A stretch of DNA of 64,000 nt, taken from the NCBI GenBank assembly GCA_027886175.1, contig JAJNNQ010000075.1, forward strand, positions 37,044,501 through 37,108,500, written 5' to 3'. This stretch comes from Phylloscopus collybita (taxonomy: Eukaryota; Chordata; Aves; Passeriformes; Phylloscopidae). The position numbers were made by a program, and so were the translations under genes. The stretch's first letter is position 1. Every line of letters starts with the position of its first letter. Under the pieces are notes generated by a model that was not told where the DNA came from, did not search any database, and was given only the letters and a program-made list of their open reading frames with translations. Below are positions 1-11,929 of this stretch, piece after piece.

Positions 1-1796
1 AAATTGCCCCCTTTCTTTCTGCACTAAGATTAATAACCATAGCAGTAACCCAAGCAAATCACATGTTTTTTGGGAAAAATCACACTCAACAGCACAGGAG
101 ACCACTTCAGTCATAAGAACTTCATGCCTCAAACTATGGCAATATAACCTTTTGTAGGCTGCTGGAAAGCAGGGCAGGGCCCTGGGGGTCCCTTCCTCCC
201 TCTGCGCAGAGATCTTCATTTGAAGAACTCCTCCAGAAGTAATTTCTCTGTGTTCAGTCCAACAAAGGAAAACTAGAAATTTCATATAGAATCTACATAT
301 GAGCTATGGTATCAAATTTCCTCAAATCATTTGATTTTGCATTAACCCTTTCCAAATTAAGATAAACTGAAAATTGCAGAGGATAAAACCAGTCATACTA
401 TGAAGATACACAGCCTATGTGTTGGTAGCGGGAACTTCTCTGAGCCTAAATACTGACTGCTGCGTAATTTCTGAATGTTTCTAAGGAGACAGCTGAAACT
501 GACATCTATTTGAAAGATAATACTGAAGGGAATGAATATTGCTCTCATCTAATGTGGTACACACGTTGGTCTTGAGAAGCTTAATGTAAAGAAAAAATAA
601 ATGCTTACACTGATTTGTCTCTTATCAGTGAAATAAATAAATTCATATACTTCTGTATTTATTAATGAATATTTAATGAGGCCTATATCATTAAAATTAT
701 CCTTCAGTGCAAACAGAGAGGAGGGACTTGAAAATGCTGTGCCATGTGATCCATGGTAATGGGCTGAGGCATTTACCCTCCTCTCCTTTTCTGCTCACTA
801 GGTGTCTGATGTTGCTTATGTCAAGTTCCTGCTATAAACAAATAAAGGTTATTGTGCCTCTGCTACAAATTACAGTAGGATGTAGGCTAATCACAATAAA
901 AATACAAGCAGTGGTTAATCGTGTTGAACTTTCAATGGCCCTAAAGAGTAAATAAATAGAAAATAATTACTAAATTTGTTAAAAGCCCTCATTCTCCCTG
1001 AATGCCCTGTATGCGTACTGCTCAGGCTTTAATGCAGGTCTTTCACAGGTATTTTCCCCCTTTCATCTGGTCTTCCCAGATCTGTATTTAAGTTGCATTC
1101 TTATGAACTACATGAAACTTCATGATAAAAAATGTTGATGTTGCTTCTCCCCTCCAGACAGCCACAGAAGGAATCAGAAGCCACAGGCATGTATTTGAAG
1201 TGAATGCTTGTGTAATGGTGCTGGATCATTCTTGAAGTGAACATCCTTTAAATATTCAACACTTCCAAAAGTCTGAGTCCATCATTTTCAGCAGTCAAAG
1301 TATAGATTCAAGTGCTCAGTTTAAGGATGTGTTTTGCTCAAGACCACATCATCAGTTGGTTGTAAAATTAATCAGAACTCAAAACAGCAGTGAACTTGAC
1401 TTTGCAGACTTTAATACGAGCTATATAGATTTTTTTGTGTGTTTATTTGCTCTCCAAAGATACCTGTATAAATCTCTACAGATGTTTTTACACATGAAAT
1501 AGCCTCCGTGTATAATATTTTTGATGGATCCACTCTCCCTTCTAGTTCAACTTGACTTTACCTATAACCCATCACCACTGTGTTAGTGACTTTATTCGAA
1601 AACCAATTGTTTTTTTAAAAATATCAAAGCTAACCAGAAGAGGATTTCAGTCCCCAAAAAAATAAGTCTTCACTACCATCAACAGTCTTTAGAGAAGATC
1701 CTACTTTGAGTCTTCCTAGCTTGACAGTAATCATATAGCAGCTACCTTCAGTTGAGGCTTAGAGGTTAAACAGAAATATCAACCTCTCCAACACTC
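1..1796. other. unique AT-rich sequence, no feature recognised
   Basis: This is ordinary AT-rich non-coding DNA. The open frames are short (82 codons at most), lack any recognisable motif and are not framed by convincing splice sites. I see no mobile element with confidence. Confidence 0.6.
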
Positions 1797-1965
1797 TTTT
1801 CTTTGTTTGTTTGGTTGGGTTTTGTTTGTTTGGTTTTTGTTTGTTTGTGTGTGTTTGCGTGTGTTGTTTGTGTTTGTTTTGTTTTGTGTTTTTGTTTTGT
1901 TTTGTTTGTGTTTTTTGGTTTGTTTTGTTTGTTTGTTTGTGGTTTTTTGTTTTGTTTTGTTTTTA
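1797..1965. repeat. T/G-rich low-complexity tract
   Basis: About 170 bases built almost only of T and G, in irregular TTTG, TTTTG and GTTTG units, with very few A or C. It produces artificial Phe/Val/Cys-rich reading frames that should not be taken as protein. It ends about a dozen bases before the start of a 5'-truncated CR1 3' end, so it may have grown next to that insertion junction. It has the same composition as the tract at 22271-22430 and is the complement of the A/C tracts near 11.6, 18.7 and 54.6 kb. Confidence 0.9.
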
Positions 1966-1977
1966 ATTATTACAGAA

Positions 1978-2180
1978 AAAGGATTATGGATAATGGTTTT
2001 AAACTAGCAAGGGTAGATTGAGACTGGAAGAAGTTGCCCAGAGAGGTGGTGGATGCCCCATCCCTGGAAACATCCAAGGTCAGGTTGGAAGAGGCTCTGA
2101 GCAACCTGATCTACTTAAAAATGTCCCTGTTCATTGTGGGGGGTTGGACTATATTAAAGGTTCTTTCCAACCCAAACTTT
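1978..2180 (+). mobile_element. CR1 LINE, 3' end fragment
   Basis: This matches the conserved 3' end of avian CR1 retrotransposons. In order it shows the TGGTTTTAAACT block, a TTGCCCAGAGAGGTGGTGG stretch, GATGCCCCATCCCTGGAAAC, CAAGGTCAGGTTGGAAG, CTCTGAGCAACCTGATCTA, a GGGGGGTTGGACTA block and the terminal TTCTTTCCAACCCAAA. About 50 bases usual between the GGTAGATT block and the GTTGCCCAGAG block seem to be missing. The terminal 8-bp microsatellite (ATTCTATG type) is absent or decayed. CR1 copies are normally 5'-truncated and this one keeps only untranslated 3' sequence plus the last codons, so it is inactive. Confidence 0.92.
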
Positions 2181-2589
2181 TCTTTGAATACCACTCAAAA
2201 AGAATTTACCCTGTAGTTTAAATACACTGTGAAATAACCAAGCCACCCATAGTCCTTGATACAGTTAATGCCCACAAGCATTTAGTATTGCTTTATACTT
2301 TCTCAAAAATATATAAGTAAAAGCATCTGCTGAACTACTAAACTCATAAAACTATTGCAGAACAGCTATCACCCTTAGTTGCAATTAAGTGTAGTGCTAC
2401 TAATCTCAAAAACTTCCTTTTTAACGAAAAGACAGTGCTTTGTAATGGTCAAAGTATTAAAATTCCCACTAAAAAGTGAGAATCACTAACATTTCTGCAT
2501 AGCTTTGAAGCTGAGTCACTCTTTAAGGAAAGCACTTAGCCCCTTTATAACATTTTTCCCTATATATGATACCAATTTCTTGTTGATTT
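2181..2589. other. unique AT-rich sequence, nothing recognised
   Basis: The segment between the CR1 end and the older repeat holds no recognisable gene, RNA or element. Confidence 0.5.
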
Positions 2590-2690
2590 CCCAGCAGTGC
2601 AATTCCATTCACTTCAGTAGAAGGCTTTATGATTTATACCAGCATAAATGAAAATACAATCAGGTTCCTCATTTTAAAGCTGAAAATCAC
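2590..2690. repeat. ancient amniote interspersed repeat fragment
   Basis: The segment has the order CAGCAGTGCAATTCCATTCA, CTTCAGTAGAAGG, GATTTATACCAGCATAAATG and AATCAGGTTCCTC. This closely follows a very old repeat widespread in turtles, crocodiles and birds, remembered by its phrases for 'cattgacttcagtggag', 'gatttacaccagcataaatga' and 'aatcaggccc'. I do not assign a family name. It is diverged and partial. Aligning against an amniote repeat library would settle both the family and the orientation. Confidence 0.5.
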
Positions 2691-5600
2691 AGTTATCATT
2701 CTCCCTTTGGGCAATGTAAGGATTAATTAGTATTACTCTGAGCTCATGAGGTGTTTCAAAAATATATAGTGGTAACAATGATAAATATTATTCCTTTTGT
2801 GCTGAAAGTCCATGCTGACTTGCAGAAATGTTTCTAAGTTAGGTCAATGTAGCAGTAATTTGAGAAAGTGAAGGTCTAACTTCTTGATAATGGAGATTTA
2901 CAACTTTGTGAGGTTTCTCCACCTTGAAATAATATTAATTATAATAATTCATTATTTAAATCATACCTATTCCTTCTTCCTATTTATGAAGTTAGTAATA
3001 AATCTATTTTAAACATTTTAAATACATGCTAATAAGAAATAACCATATAACTTAAGGTAACCTTCTCTTCCTGAATTCAAAGGCAGTTTTTATTCCATTC
3101 TGGCAAAGAGGCCTAAATTCATGATTTATTAATGCCTGCATCCATTTTAAAGTCTCTTTAGAAAAGAGATAAAAGAGACCTTGTTGTAAATGACAATGAG
3201 ATCTACCATCTATGCAAGATCATAACCTAAGTGGTAGTTATCTTCAAGAGAAAAAAGAAAACTAACAATTTTGAAAATAAATTGTTAAAATAGACACAGA
3301 TGTTATAAATGAATTTTCTAATTACTTTAAAGAACAGAATGTCTCTGTACATAAATTTGGAGCTGGGATGAGTTGAAAACATTAAAAACCTAGCAGGATA
3401 GCCTACAAAAAATACTGAAAATAGTGGGTTTTACTGTGAGGGGTCCTTATAAAGATTTTAAACCTGATTATCTGAAGTTAAGATAAATCTTCCATACTGC
3501 AAGTGAATACTAAAAGTCACAAAGAATAAGACACAAAAAACATGGTGGCCTTCAAACAAGATCACAAATGAGCCATAAGCACCTGCAGTGACCTGCTCAA
3601 AATGAAACTCATCCCAGGACACATCATTCGTTTGCCCACTTTAATTAACCTAGTCTGAAGTTAAACCAATCAGAGAAGCCATATTTTGCCTGGGAAATAT
3701 GCAAAAAAATAGTATTCCATTGCAAAGCCTTGTAGTAGTCATCGAAACAGAAGTGAGAGTTTTGTGTAAAGACACCTGAAAGAAATAAAGTGAACTTTGA
3801 TATCGTTTGTACCATCAGATACAGGAGGTTTGTATTCAATTGTCTGGCTTTTGTCCATCAGTGTGTCAAATGATGATCAGGCAGGTGCTACTTTTTCTAT
3901 TCTGCCCTTTTGAAATGGAAACCTCGCATACCAACAAAGCTTTATATTAGGGTTTTGCATTGGTCTTGTGAAGATGAGTATCAAGTCAGCAGTCATGCTC
4001 TGGGCTACGTCCTGCACAGTTCCCAAGTTAGGACCATTTAATTGCAAGTAATGGAGAGCTATAAAGGCAAATTCTGAATCCTATCCTGGTTTCTGAGTCA
4101 CTGAAACAAGCTAGAGCATGCTTGTATCATTTTCTTTTCTCAGCTGCATGATGCTAAAAAGCTGGACCAGGACTTCATGGCATTTAAAGTTCTCTACATA
4201 TCAATCATCTCATTCATGTCAAATTCATATTCTTGTAACATTTTTTTAGTTTAAAAGGCCCTGCAGATTTTTATATGCCTCATTAACTAAGATATGCTTA
4301 GACAAACTCTTTAAATTTTGTAGACGTGTTTACAAAAATTTTATATTGATGCATAAACACACTTCATATATAAATGAAATTCATTTGCTCAAGAAACAGG
4401 TATATGTCCATCATGAGTGAGATTAAAGTTGCATCAGGATAGATTTCTTTCATGTACACTGAAAAGTTTGGGCACTAACGCAGCCTGAACATTTAATAGA
4501 GTGCACAGAAAAGGAGAAGATGTGCAAAATCAGTTACTGTGTGATGTCTGAACCGTGGTCTAGTTCATCTGAGAAACTCCTCCTCTGTTTTCATCCTGCT
4601 AACAAGAAACAAGCAAATAACAATACAGTACAGCATCATGAAAAAATCAAACATCCTCCCCTTGCACTGTGGGAACAGATCTATGGAAGACAGTCATGAA
4701 AGAAAGAATAAAAATTCTACCAACACTCAGAAAGTGAATGTGGTTTATGATGCCACTGAGGAAAGGTGCAGACTTTGCATTTTTTATTCCAATTTCATAG
4801 AGTATTTCTGTTACGTAACTGATTTTTTCCCCTCCAAATAATATATATATGAGAGCCAAAAATAAACACTGATATGTCTGCATTTTATTATCTGCACATT
4901 TTTTCCTAGGAAATGTTATCTGAAAAAAAAAAATAGCTACAAAATACAATCATAAAGGCTCATGAGGAAGGTAATTCACATGTTGAATTCTTCTGTTTTC
5001 TTCCCTGGCCAAGTTCATGAGCTGGGCTTTAGCTCCCATGAGCCATTTCTTAAGGCTGGGAAAGGAATAGTGTAGACATCAGAATCACTGCCTGCATGTT
5101 ACCCACAGCCACTTAGAATGAAGCACCTGAGGTGCCATAGCAGAAATAAGTCTTAAATCTTAGTGTCACAGAGTGCCACCACTGTATGTCAGCAGGGAGT
5201 TCTAACTGTTAGTCTAGGACTGCACACCTGTAATAGCAAACTCCATGGATATTTGGAAGCTATTGACAGACCCTGTGCTGTTCTGTACTGCTCTGTTGCC
5301 AGGGCTCTGCTTCTTGCTGGGAAGGCGCTTACATGGTGAGGTATCTGTACATTCCTCTTTCAGGATTGTCAAACCTGTTTCACCATATGAAAGAGAAAAA
5401 ATGACCACCAGCTATGGATGATAGGGTAGGTAAGACAGAAAACAAGCAAGGGAAAATTACAGATCTATGAAATAAGAAAACTTTAACCATATATGGTGTT
5501 AAATCATCGAAAATATACATGCATTGTCAAGAAAGAGCCATAAAGCTGTCCTGAGTTGTTGAATGTCATTATTAACTATTGTTATTATTATTCTCTATCC

Positions 5601-8600
5601 TATTCTTAAAAGTTTAAAATGGTAGTTCAATCTTTATTTGTAGGTATTTAATTAAATGAATAGATTTATCGCACAATTTTTTATTAATTGACCAGTGTCA
5701 GTTACCCATAAGGAAAAGACAGGTCTAACATACAGCTTTCAATTTTTAAATGTCAGCAATAGAATGATCCATCTTTACAACACTTAGCAATTTACTTCTT
5801 AACTTCTATACTCTACCTTAGCCCATCAATAAAACAGGAGTTACCCCTAATATGTAAGAGAATGAAGTTTAACAATATTACAAAATGAGTAAGGATATAA
5901 GCTAAGAATAAGGAAAGAAAAAGAAGAAAAAGCAAACAAATTAAAATAACATGATACACTGATTTATATGACATGTTAATCATCTATTATTTATCCTAAG
6001 TGCTTTTTGAGTTCTCATCTAATTTCAGTATAGCATCACAGATAGACTTTAGTCACCTTTTCCTGAATGTTAATAATTGATAAGCGATATTTAGCTTGCA
6101 AAGCTGATGCACACTCTTTGAAAAGGCATGCATTGCAATGGCTTCTCCCCTTGGGTGAAATCTGCTCCATCTGCATAAAATCATTGTATAAAGCTTTGAG
6201 GGCTTTGGGAAGCAGAATCCTTCCAACCAATATCTGCAGTCCTCACAGCTGATCCTTACGTTTTGTTCCTGGCTTACCTTCTTTGTGGCTTTCAACATCC
6301 ACTTACAGAAAAAGTCTTTTTTTTCTGTGTATGTTACTGTTTTGCCTCATCCATTTTGCTTCCAAGGGCCTAGAAAGACACGGAACATTGCAAAGAGGAG
6401 TGTGCTGGATGTTTACACTCATATAAATTTCACTTCAAGTGCTTGTAAAATGGATACCCATAGCACTGCCTATTATTCTGGGAATCACACTGGAAATTAC
6501 TGATGAGGATTATGAAGGCTCTAATGAGGAGAACTTGGAGTCAACAAATAGCTATCCAGATTCACATCAGCTGAGAATGCACCCGGGAGGTTAGGAAAGG
6601 CAATGTGAATATTCAGTGTAGATGTGAGCAGTACATTTTATGTTACATTTGCCTTTACAAACTCACAGTGTTCTGACTGAACAACAAGGATATTCAATGA
6701 ACAACATTATAACTTCTGTGTTTCTCATGAGGCAAATTTTCACACTTTGACAAAGTGGATTTCATTAATTTTCGCCTTTAGACTCAGAGGTGGTTTTGTT
6801 TTCTTTGTTATCTCATTCTGGATATCAAGGAGAGTATAATTACAGAAGCCTTTACAACAGCTTATTGTGGTAACCTGCTGCTAAGGTTCTAGATAATTAT
6901 ATGGCTAGGTCTGTCCTGGCAATTTTTCAGTAACTATATGGACAAAAATCACCTCCAGGAATAAAATTCGTAATGCACCAAAATGTTCTGACTTTCTAGT
7001 TGTGCTATAACAATTTACACTACAGGACTCCATTTGTGATATATGTATGCTAATAAAATGTTGTGCTTGAATTCCATTTCCCATATATGGCAGTAATTAC
7101 TTAGCTTTATACTTTTGTTCTTACCTAAGACTTTTAATTTAACTGACTTGTTGTCAAAAATTTATACAGCCCTTTTTTATAACTCAGTGAAGAATAAACT
7201 CTTCCTTATAAATATTTTTTCCTCTCTGTCTCTCTGTGGATTTACCTTTAGGACTTTCCATGTTGCCTAAGTTTTACTTGAGTCATACATTTACTGACAT
7301 TTACTGGCAATACATAGATTAGCAGGCAAGTATATTGATACTTTTTTTTTTTTTTTCTTTTGCAAAAAGGAGGAATGGTTCACTAATTCTGAAGCAATTG
7401 TCTCAATTTGTGAGGCTTATTTTGATATTTTACTGACACGATTAGAATATCTATCAATTAGTCTTTCATCACCGTTCCTCCTACTAAATAGTCAGTATAT
7501 TTAGTAACCATATGCCCAAACTATTTGATTCAAAACATCCATTGTTGGCTCTAAATATGTAAATAACTTAATTTCTCAACATGAGCTACTATCATAATGG
7601 ACCAAACCCAGCTGAATTTAGTTGTATAAGTATTCCCATTCAAATAATTTCATCAGTAATGGCTGCAAACGAACCATGAAATTTAGCTGTTTTCCAGTCA
7701 AGTATAATCTAGTGGAATATCTCATGTAGTTTTAGATCTTGATATAGATTTTTCTGATCCAGTTTATTGAGCTGTTTCAGGGTGTATGTGCCAACCTGAC
7801 AGAAGGATTTGGAGTTAATTCCTATTAATACAGATTAAAATTGGGACAGGAAATGTCATCTGTGGAGACTGAGAATGGTTCCCAGAGGAGTTAAATGCTT
7901 TCCTTTTCCATACAAACTATTAAAAAGTTTTTTGAATATTACAAAATAATTAATTTCAAAAGTTGAAATGTAATGATGAGAAATAACAGAGTACTCTAAG
8001 CCCCATAAATATACAAATGATTATTTCTGAACAAGCAGTTAGTAAAAATAGTTTGTTCTTTCTTAAATTTTATGGAGCTTAGTAAGGATGTAATACATGG
8101 ATCATGTATTTTTGGTCTCATCAAAATGCAATATCTGCTGTTTACAAGTTTATATATGTCAGCAATTACTACAAAAATACAACTACATAATAACAACCAA
8201 AATCCCATAATATGTACAGTTTGTTGTACAAATAGGATTAGTCCTCATAAACTGATGAAAGGTAGAACAGGAAAGCCAAAATCAATCATTGTCAAAATGA
8301 TAATACAACTTGAATTGATTTCTTCAAGAGGTATTAACTTCAGTTGTAATATTATAAGGAGTTACTTTAACATTATTTTTATGGTCAGCCATAGGATGAG
8401 ATTATTTAGTGTCATCATGGATAATTAACAGGCCAACTCTGCACAAGGAAAATCAACCCTCTTCATGCCATTTACATATTACCGATATTTTACAAAAAAC
8501 CTGTGCTTAAAGAACTTTACCAAAGTTTTAAATCATTCCTCTTCACATTAGGTAATGCCACAGTTATGGTGGCCTGGACAGCCTCCTTTCAATTCCTGGT

Positions 8601-8924
8601 GTATTAGTTGTCATTATTAACATAATATATGGATGTATTAGCATGTTGGAAATAACATATTTAGTTCCTTGACTACCTAGCTGAGCTTTCCACAAGACTC
8701 TTGCCCCCTTCTCTATATAGGCCAGACAATGCTCATTTATATTATTCAATATTTCTTTATTTGTTTGTTTTTCTCTTTCCACCTAAGGCCCAAGGTTATG
8801 TATATACTGAATAAACCAAGCACTAAGAAATAATTTTTTTTCCCTTGGGAGTATTACTATAGGAAACTTTCCTGCATCATCAAAATATCTCTCAAATAGG
8901 AATCCACTTGTCCACACAAAACCA
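2691..8924. other. unique AT-rich sequence, no gene recognised
   Basis: This is a long stretch of AT-rich sequence without supportable genes or young mobile elements. It holds a short T-run (about 7339-7353) and a short TA repeat near 4842-4850. The longest frames are 100 codons or fewer except 8072-8428 (118 codons). That frame is rich in Ile/Asn/Ser with no motif and fits chance in AT-rich DNA. Confidence 0.5.
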
Positions 8925-8952
8925 AAAGAATTCAAAAGAATTCAAAAGAGTT
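8925..8952. repeat. short tandem repeat, unit about 11 bp
   Basis: AAAAGAATTC-type units occur about two and a half times in tandem (CAAAAGAATT, CAAAAGAATT, CAAAAGAGTT). It is a minor local duplication with no evident function. Confidence 0.7.
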
Positions 8953-11618
8953 ATGCAGCAGATGTGATGTTATTTTATGTTGTTATGATACGGATGGGAA
9001 TTTGAGGCATGCAAGTTTAAAGTCAACAGTGTGACTTAAATTTAGACTAATTTTTAAATTAACTGTTTTTCATATTACGTAACAATGCATAGAGCTGTTC
9101 GTAGCTGGTCTCATCTTCTGCCAACTTCTTTCATGCGTGTGAGTGTTACACAGATCTTCAAGCAAATATTTGCATTGTACAAGTCAGATTTCTGGCACCC
9201 ACATGCAGCTTCTGGGGTTTCAAAAAGGCAGGACAAAAGGGAGGTTTGTACAGAGGGCAGATGATTTCCAGTTTTGGGTGGGCAGAAGAATCATAACTCT
9301 AGTGGAAGGTCTCCAAATGGCAGAGAGAGCTTAGCTCACTGAGAGAGTGAAGATCACCATGACAGAGAGCAGGATGACATTGATGAAAGCCAGAAAAGGA
9401 ATGAAAGGACACTGACAACAAATGCCATCACAGATACCCCTAAAAACCAGACAAAAAGCATTAGATGAGTGACAAACAGAACAGCAATCACAATGTTGCA
9501 GCTACTCAAGACAGAAAAGGAACATGCATGTATGTGTAGGAGAGCTTTCCAGGAAGGAGGAAAGAAGGTGAGGAAAAAGGTGTGACTTTGGGTGATACAG
9601 ACTCTCAAGATAGAACTTTCAGACAGTGCTAGGCAATTATTTCAATTTAATTCAAGTGTTTTATATTGCATCAGATGCTGTATCATTTATAATGTGTTAA
9701 AAAGTTATGCAGAGCACTAGGAAAGTGTTCTGTTTACCTTGTCTGAGCTAATGCCCTTCTTGAACCATCTTCTCCTGAAAAGTAGGCCAAAGAGAAAGAC
9801 TATTTCTACAGTAGCCCAAATGAACTTGAGGGATTCTGGAAGACTTTCTGGAGTGTTGGTACTGGCAGAGAGAAAATGGGATACTCAAAAAAAGGGTCCT
9901 GTCTAAAAGGGGAAGAAGTCCCAAATCAAGTCTCAGGAGTTCCAGGTAAGAGACTTTCCAGAAAAGTCAAAAGGAAAGTCTCCAGTGAGACAGACTGAAG
10001 TTTTACTTGAACTGAAATACGCTGATTTTCAATGCGATATGGAAAAAAGGTGACCACTGTAAAGACATAGTGGTTAGGAGGTTGATTTATTTCCAAACAT
10101 CTTCAATCTGTCCTACTCAGTGCTTCTGGGGCTTCTCCTATTTAGTGACTAATTTTGCTGTAATTTGGTTGTTTTTGTTGTTCTTTAAATAAAACATTAG
10201 CTTTAGAAATTGCATGTCATTAGTGAGTTTTTTTGGCAAGCTCACATCAAAAATGAGGAGAAATTGTTTTCACTTGGCCAAACATGTTTGCCTGGAGCCA
10301 GCTGCAATGTGGTCCTCCCCAGCATGACATGAGTAGTAGTAGGCTAGGAAATTCTGATGAAGTGCACAGTAAAGCGGTGACAAATCCACCTTCCAAATAA
10401 AAAAGTCCCAAAACAACATAGTTCAGCTTACTCTTCAGGGCAAGTGAAGCCCTGGAGATCTGGTGGTGAATGCAGTGCACAGCATAGTATTGGAAACCTA
10501 TTTTTCATTGACTGTCACATCCTAGTATAGCATTCTAACAGTTTAATGCCATGTAAGGAGATAGGCTAATGAAAGTTAAAAGTGGTTTATTTTTAAAAGA
10601 GTTGATTAGGTGCAATCCAGATTCCTATAAGTAAGTCAGTGATTAATTTTGGTTTTGCAATATAAGGAGAAAAAAAAAAGGAGAAAACAAATGGGAAAAA
10701 TACAAAATTCTGATGATTCCTTTGTAATCAGTAGGATGGTAAACAGGTCAGCATTAAAGAGAGGTTTTTGTCCATTGAGTGAGGATTTTAGATGGTCTAC
10801 AGCCAGACACAGAAACTGAAGACGAGTAAGAAAATACCAAGACCATGAAGGAGTCTAACAATTGCTAGTAGAGGCTGACTGTCCTATCAAATGCGCATCC
10901 TCACTGGAAATTTGAAAACACGAATTGAGATGAGACATGGGGAAAGAGGAAATTCTAAGAATTGGCTTTGGACAGGGAGAGAAAGGCAACAATCCTGAAG
11001 TCAAGACTGGATAGAACCAAACACAGCTGTGTTGCAGTAGACCAAAGTGGACACTGATGTAGGCACTGAGGAGACTGTATTCAGATAGGGTGTATTGAGG
11101 ATATAAGGGGGTCTGAAAGGTTGTCCTTTACTGCTCCACACCTGCATGGACAATCTGTCTTCAGGCCATTATATGCTATTGCTCTGTGAGACAGAAAATA
11201 CTTCCCCCAGTAAATGACTCATCTTTATTTCAGTCAAAGTATTTGACTCTCCTACCACCAGAATTGTTGTCAATGCTGGGATCTTATAGAGAGGATTCCC
11301 ATCAGAGGGTAAATCAGAATTGCAGGACCAGTACTTCCTTCATATACCCTGTTTCCTTTTACTTACATGAAACAGTCATTAAACCAAGTACAACAGCAAC
11401 ATGACACAAGAAACTATTACTATCAGTTCAGAACTAAATGCCAGGTGTCTAGAAAGCAAATTTTCTTCAAGAAATATCTCTATTTACAGAACTGTCTGAG
11501 AAAATAACTTTTTTTCCCAAGTGTTACTCAGAAATTACATAAAATCCTGCCCCCCCTGTAACCCAGCCCTCAAACCTGTGAGCATTATTTTCTCAAAGTC
11601 AATATGCTATTCACAGCA
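8953..11618. other. unique sequence, no gene recognised
   Basis: Somewhat richer in G+C between about 9.1 and 11.1 kb than the flanks, but no coding frame with a recognisable product was found. One donor-like CAG/GTAAGA occurs at 9945/9946, with a modest acceptor at 9868/9869. I regard that pair as chance. Confidence 0.45.
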
Positions 11619-11727
11619 AGAAAAAAACCAAAAACAACAACAACAAAAAAATCAAAAACAAAAACAAAAGCAAGAGCAAAAACAAAACAAATCAAACAAA
11701 ACAAACAAAAACCAACCAAACAAAAAG
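11619..11727. repeat. A/C-rich low-complexity tract
   Basis: About 110 bases of A and C in AAAAC, CAACAA and ACCAACCAA units, with almost no G or T. It creates a Lys/Gln/Asn-rich artificial reading frame. It is not attached to a recognisable retroelement on either side. Confidence 0.9.
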
Positions 11728-11899
11728 AATGAGGCAGCCAGGTATAATTACATCAACCAGTAATGCTTGCTTTAAAACTATATTTCCAGCAGATACACAA
11801 CTCCTAAGAAAAGACAATTTAATCACCTATCTCAGACCGAATATAGAACTTTTCTTAAACACTGTCTTAAATTTCAGTGCTTATTTAGAAGGTATCAAA

Positions 11900-11929
11900 C
11901 TGAAAGAGATTAATCTGAAAGAGATTAAT
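11900..11929. repeat. perfect 15-bp tandem duplication
   Basis: The 15-mer CTGAAAGAGATTAAT is present twice, end to end, without mismatch. Perfect identity suggests a recent replication-slippage event. Confidence 0.9.

Noticed and set aside
1803..2021. Cys/Val/Phe-rich frames resembling membrane peptides
   Set aside because: Translation of a T/G low-complexity tract; the apparent hydrophobic segment is compositional.
8072..8428. 118-codon plus-strand frame
   Set aside because: Ile/Asn/Ser-rich with no motif, no splice framing and no codon bias; expected by chance in AT-rich DNA.
9869..9945. Exon framed by GGCAG acceptor and CAG/GTAAGA donor
   Set aside because: The acceptor lacks a pyrimidine tract, and the segment is A/G-rich with no protein-like frame.
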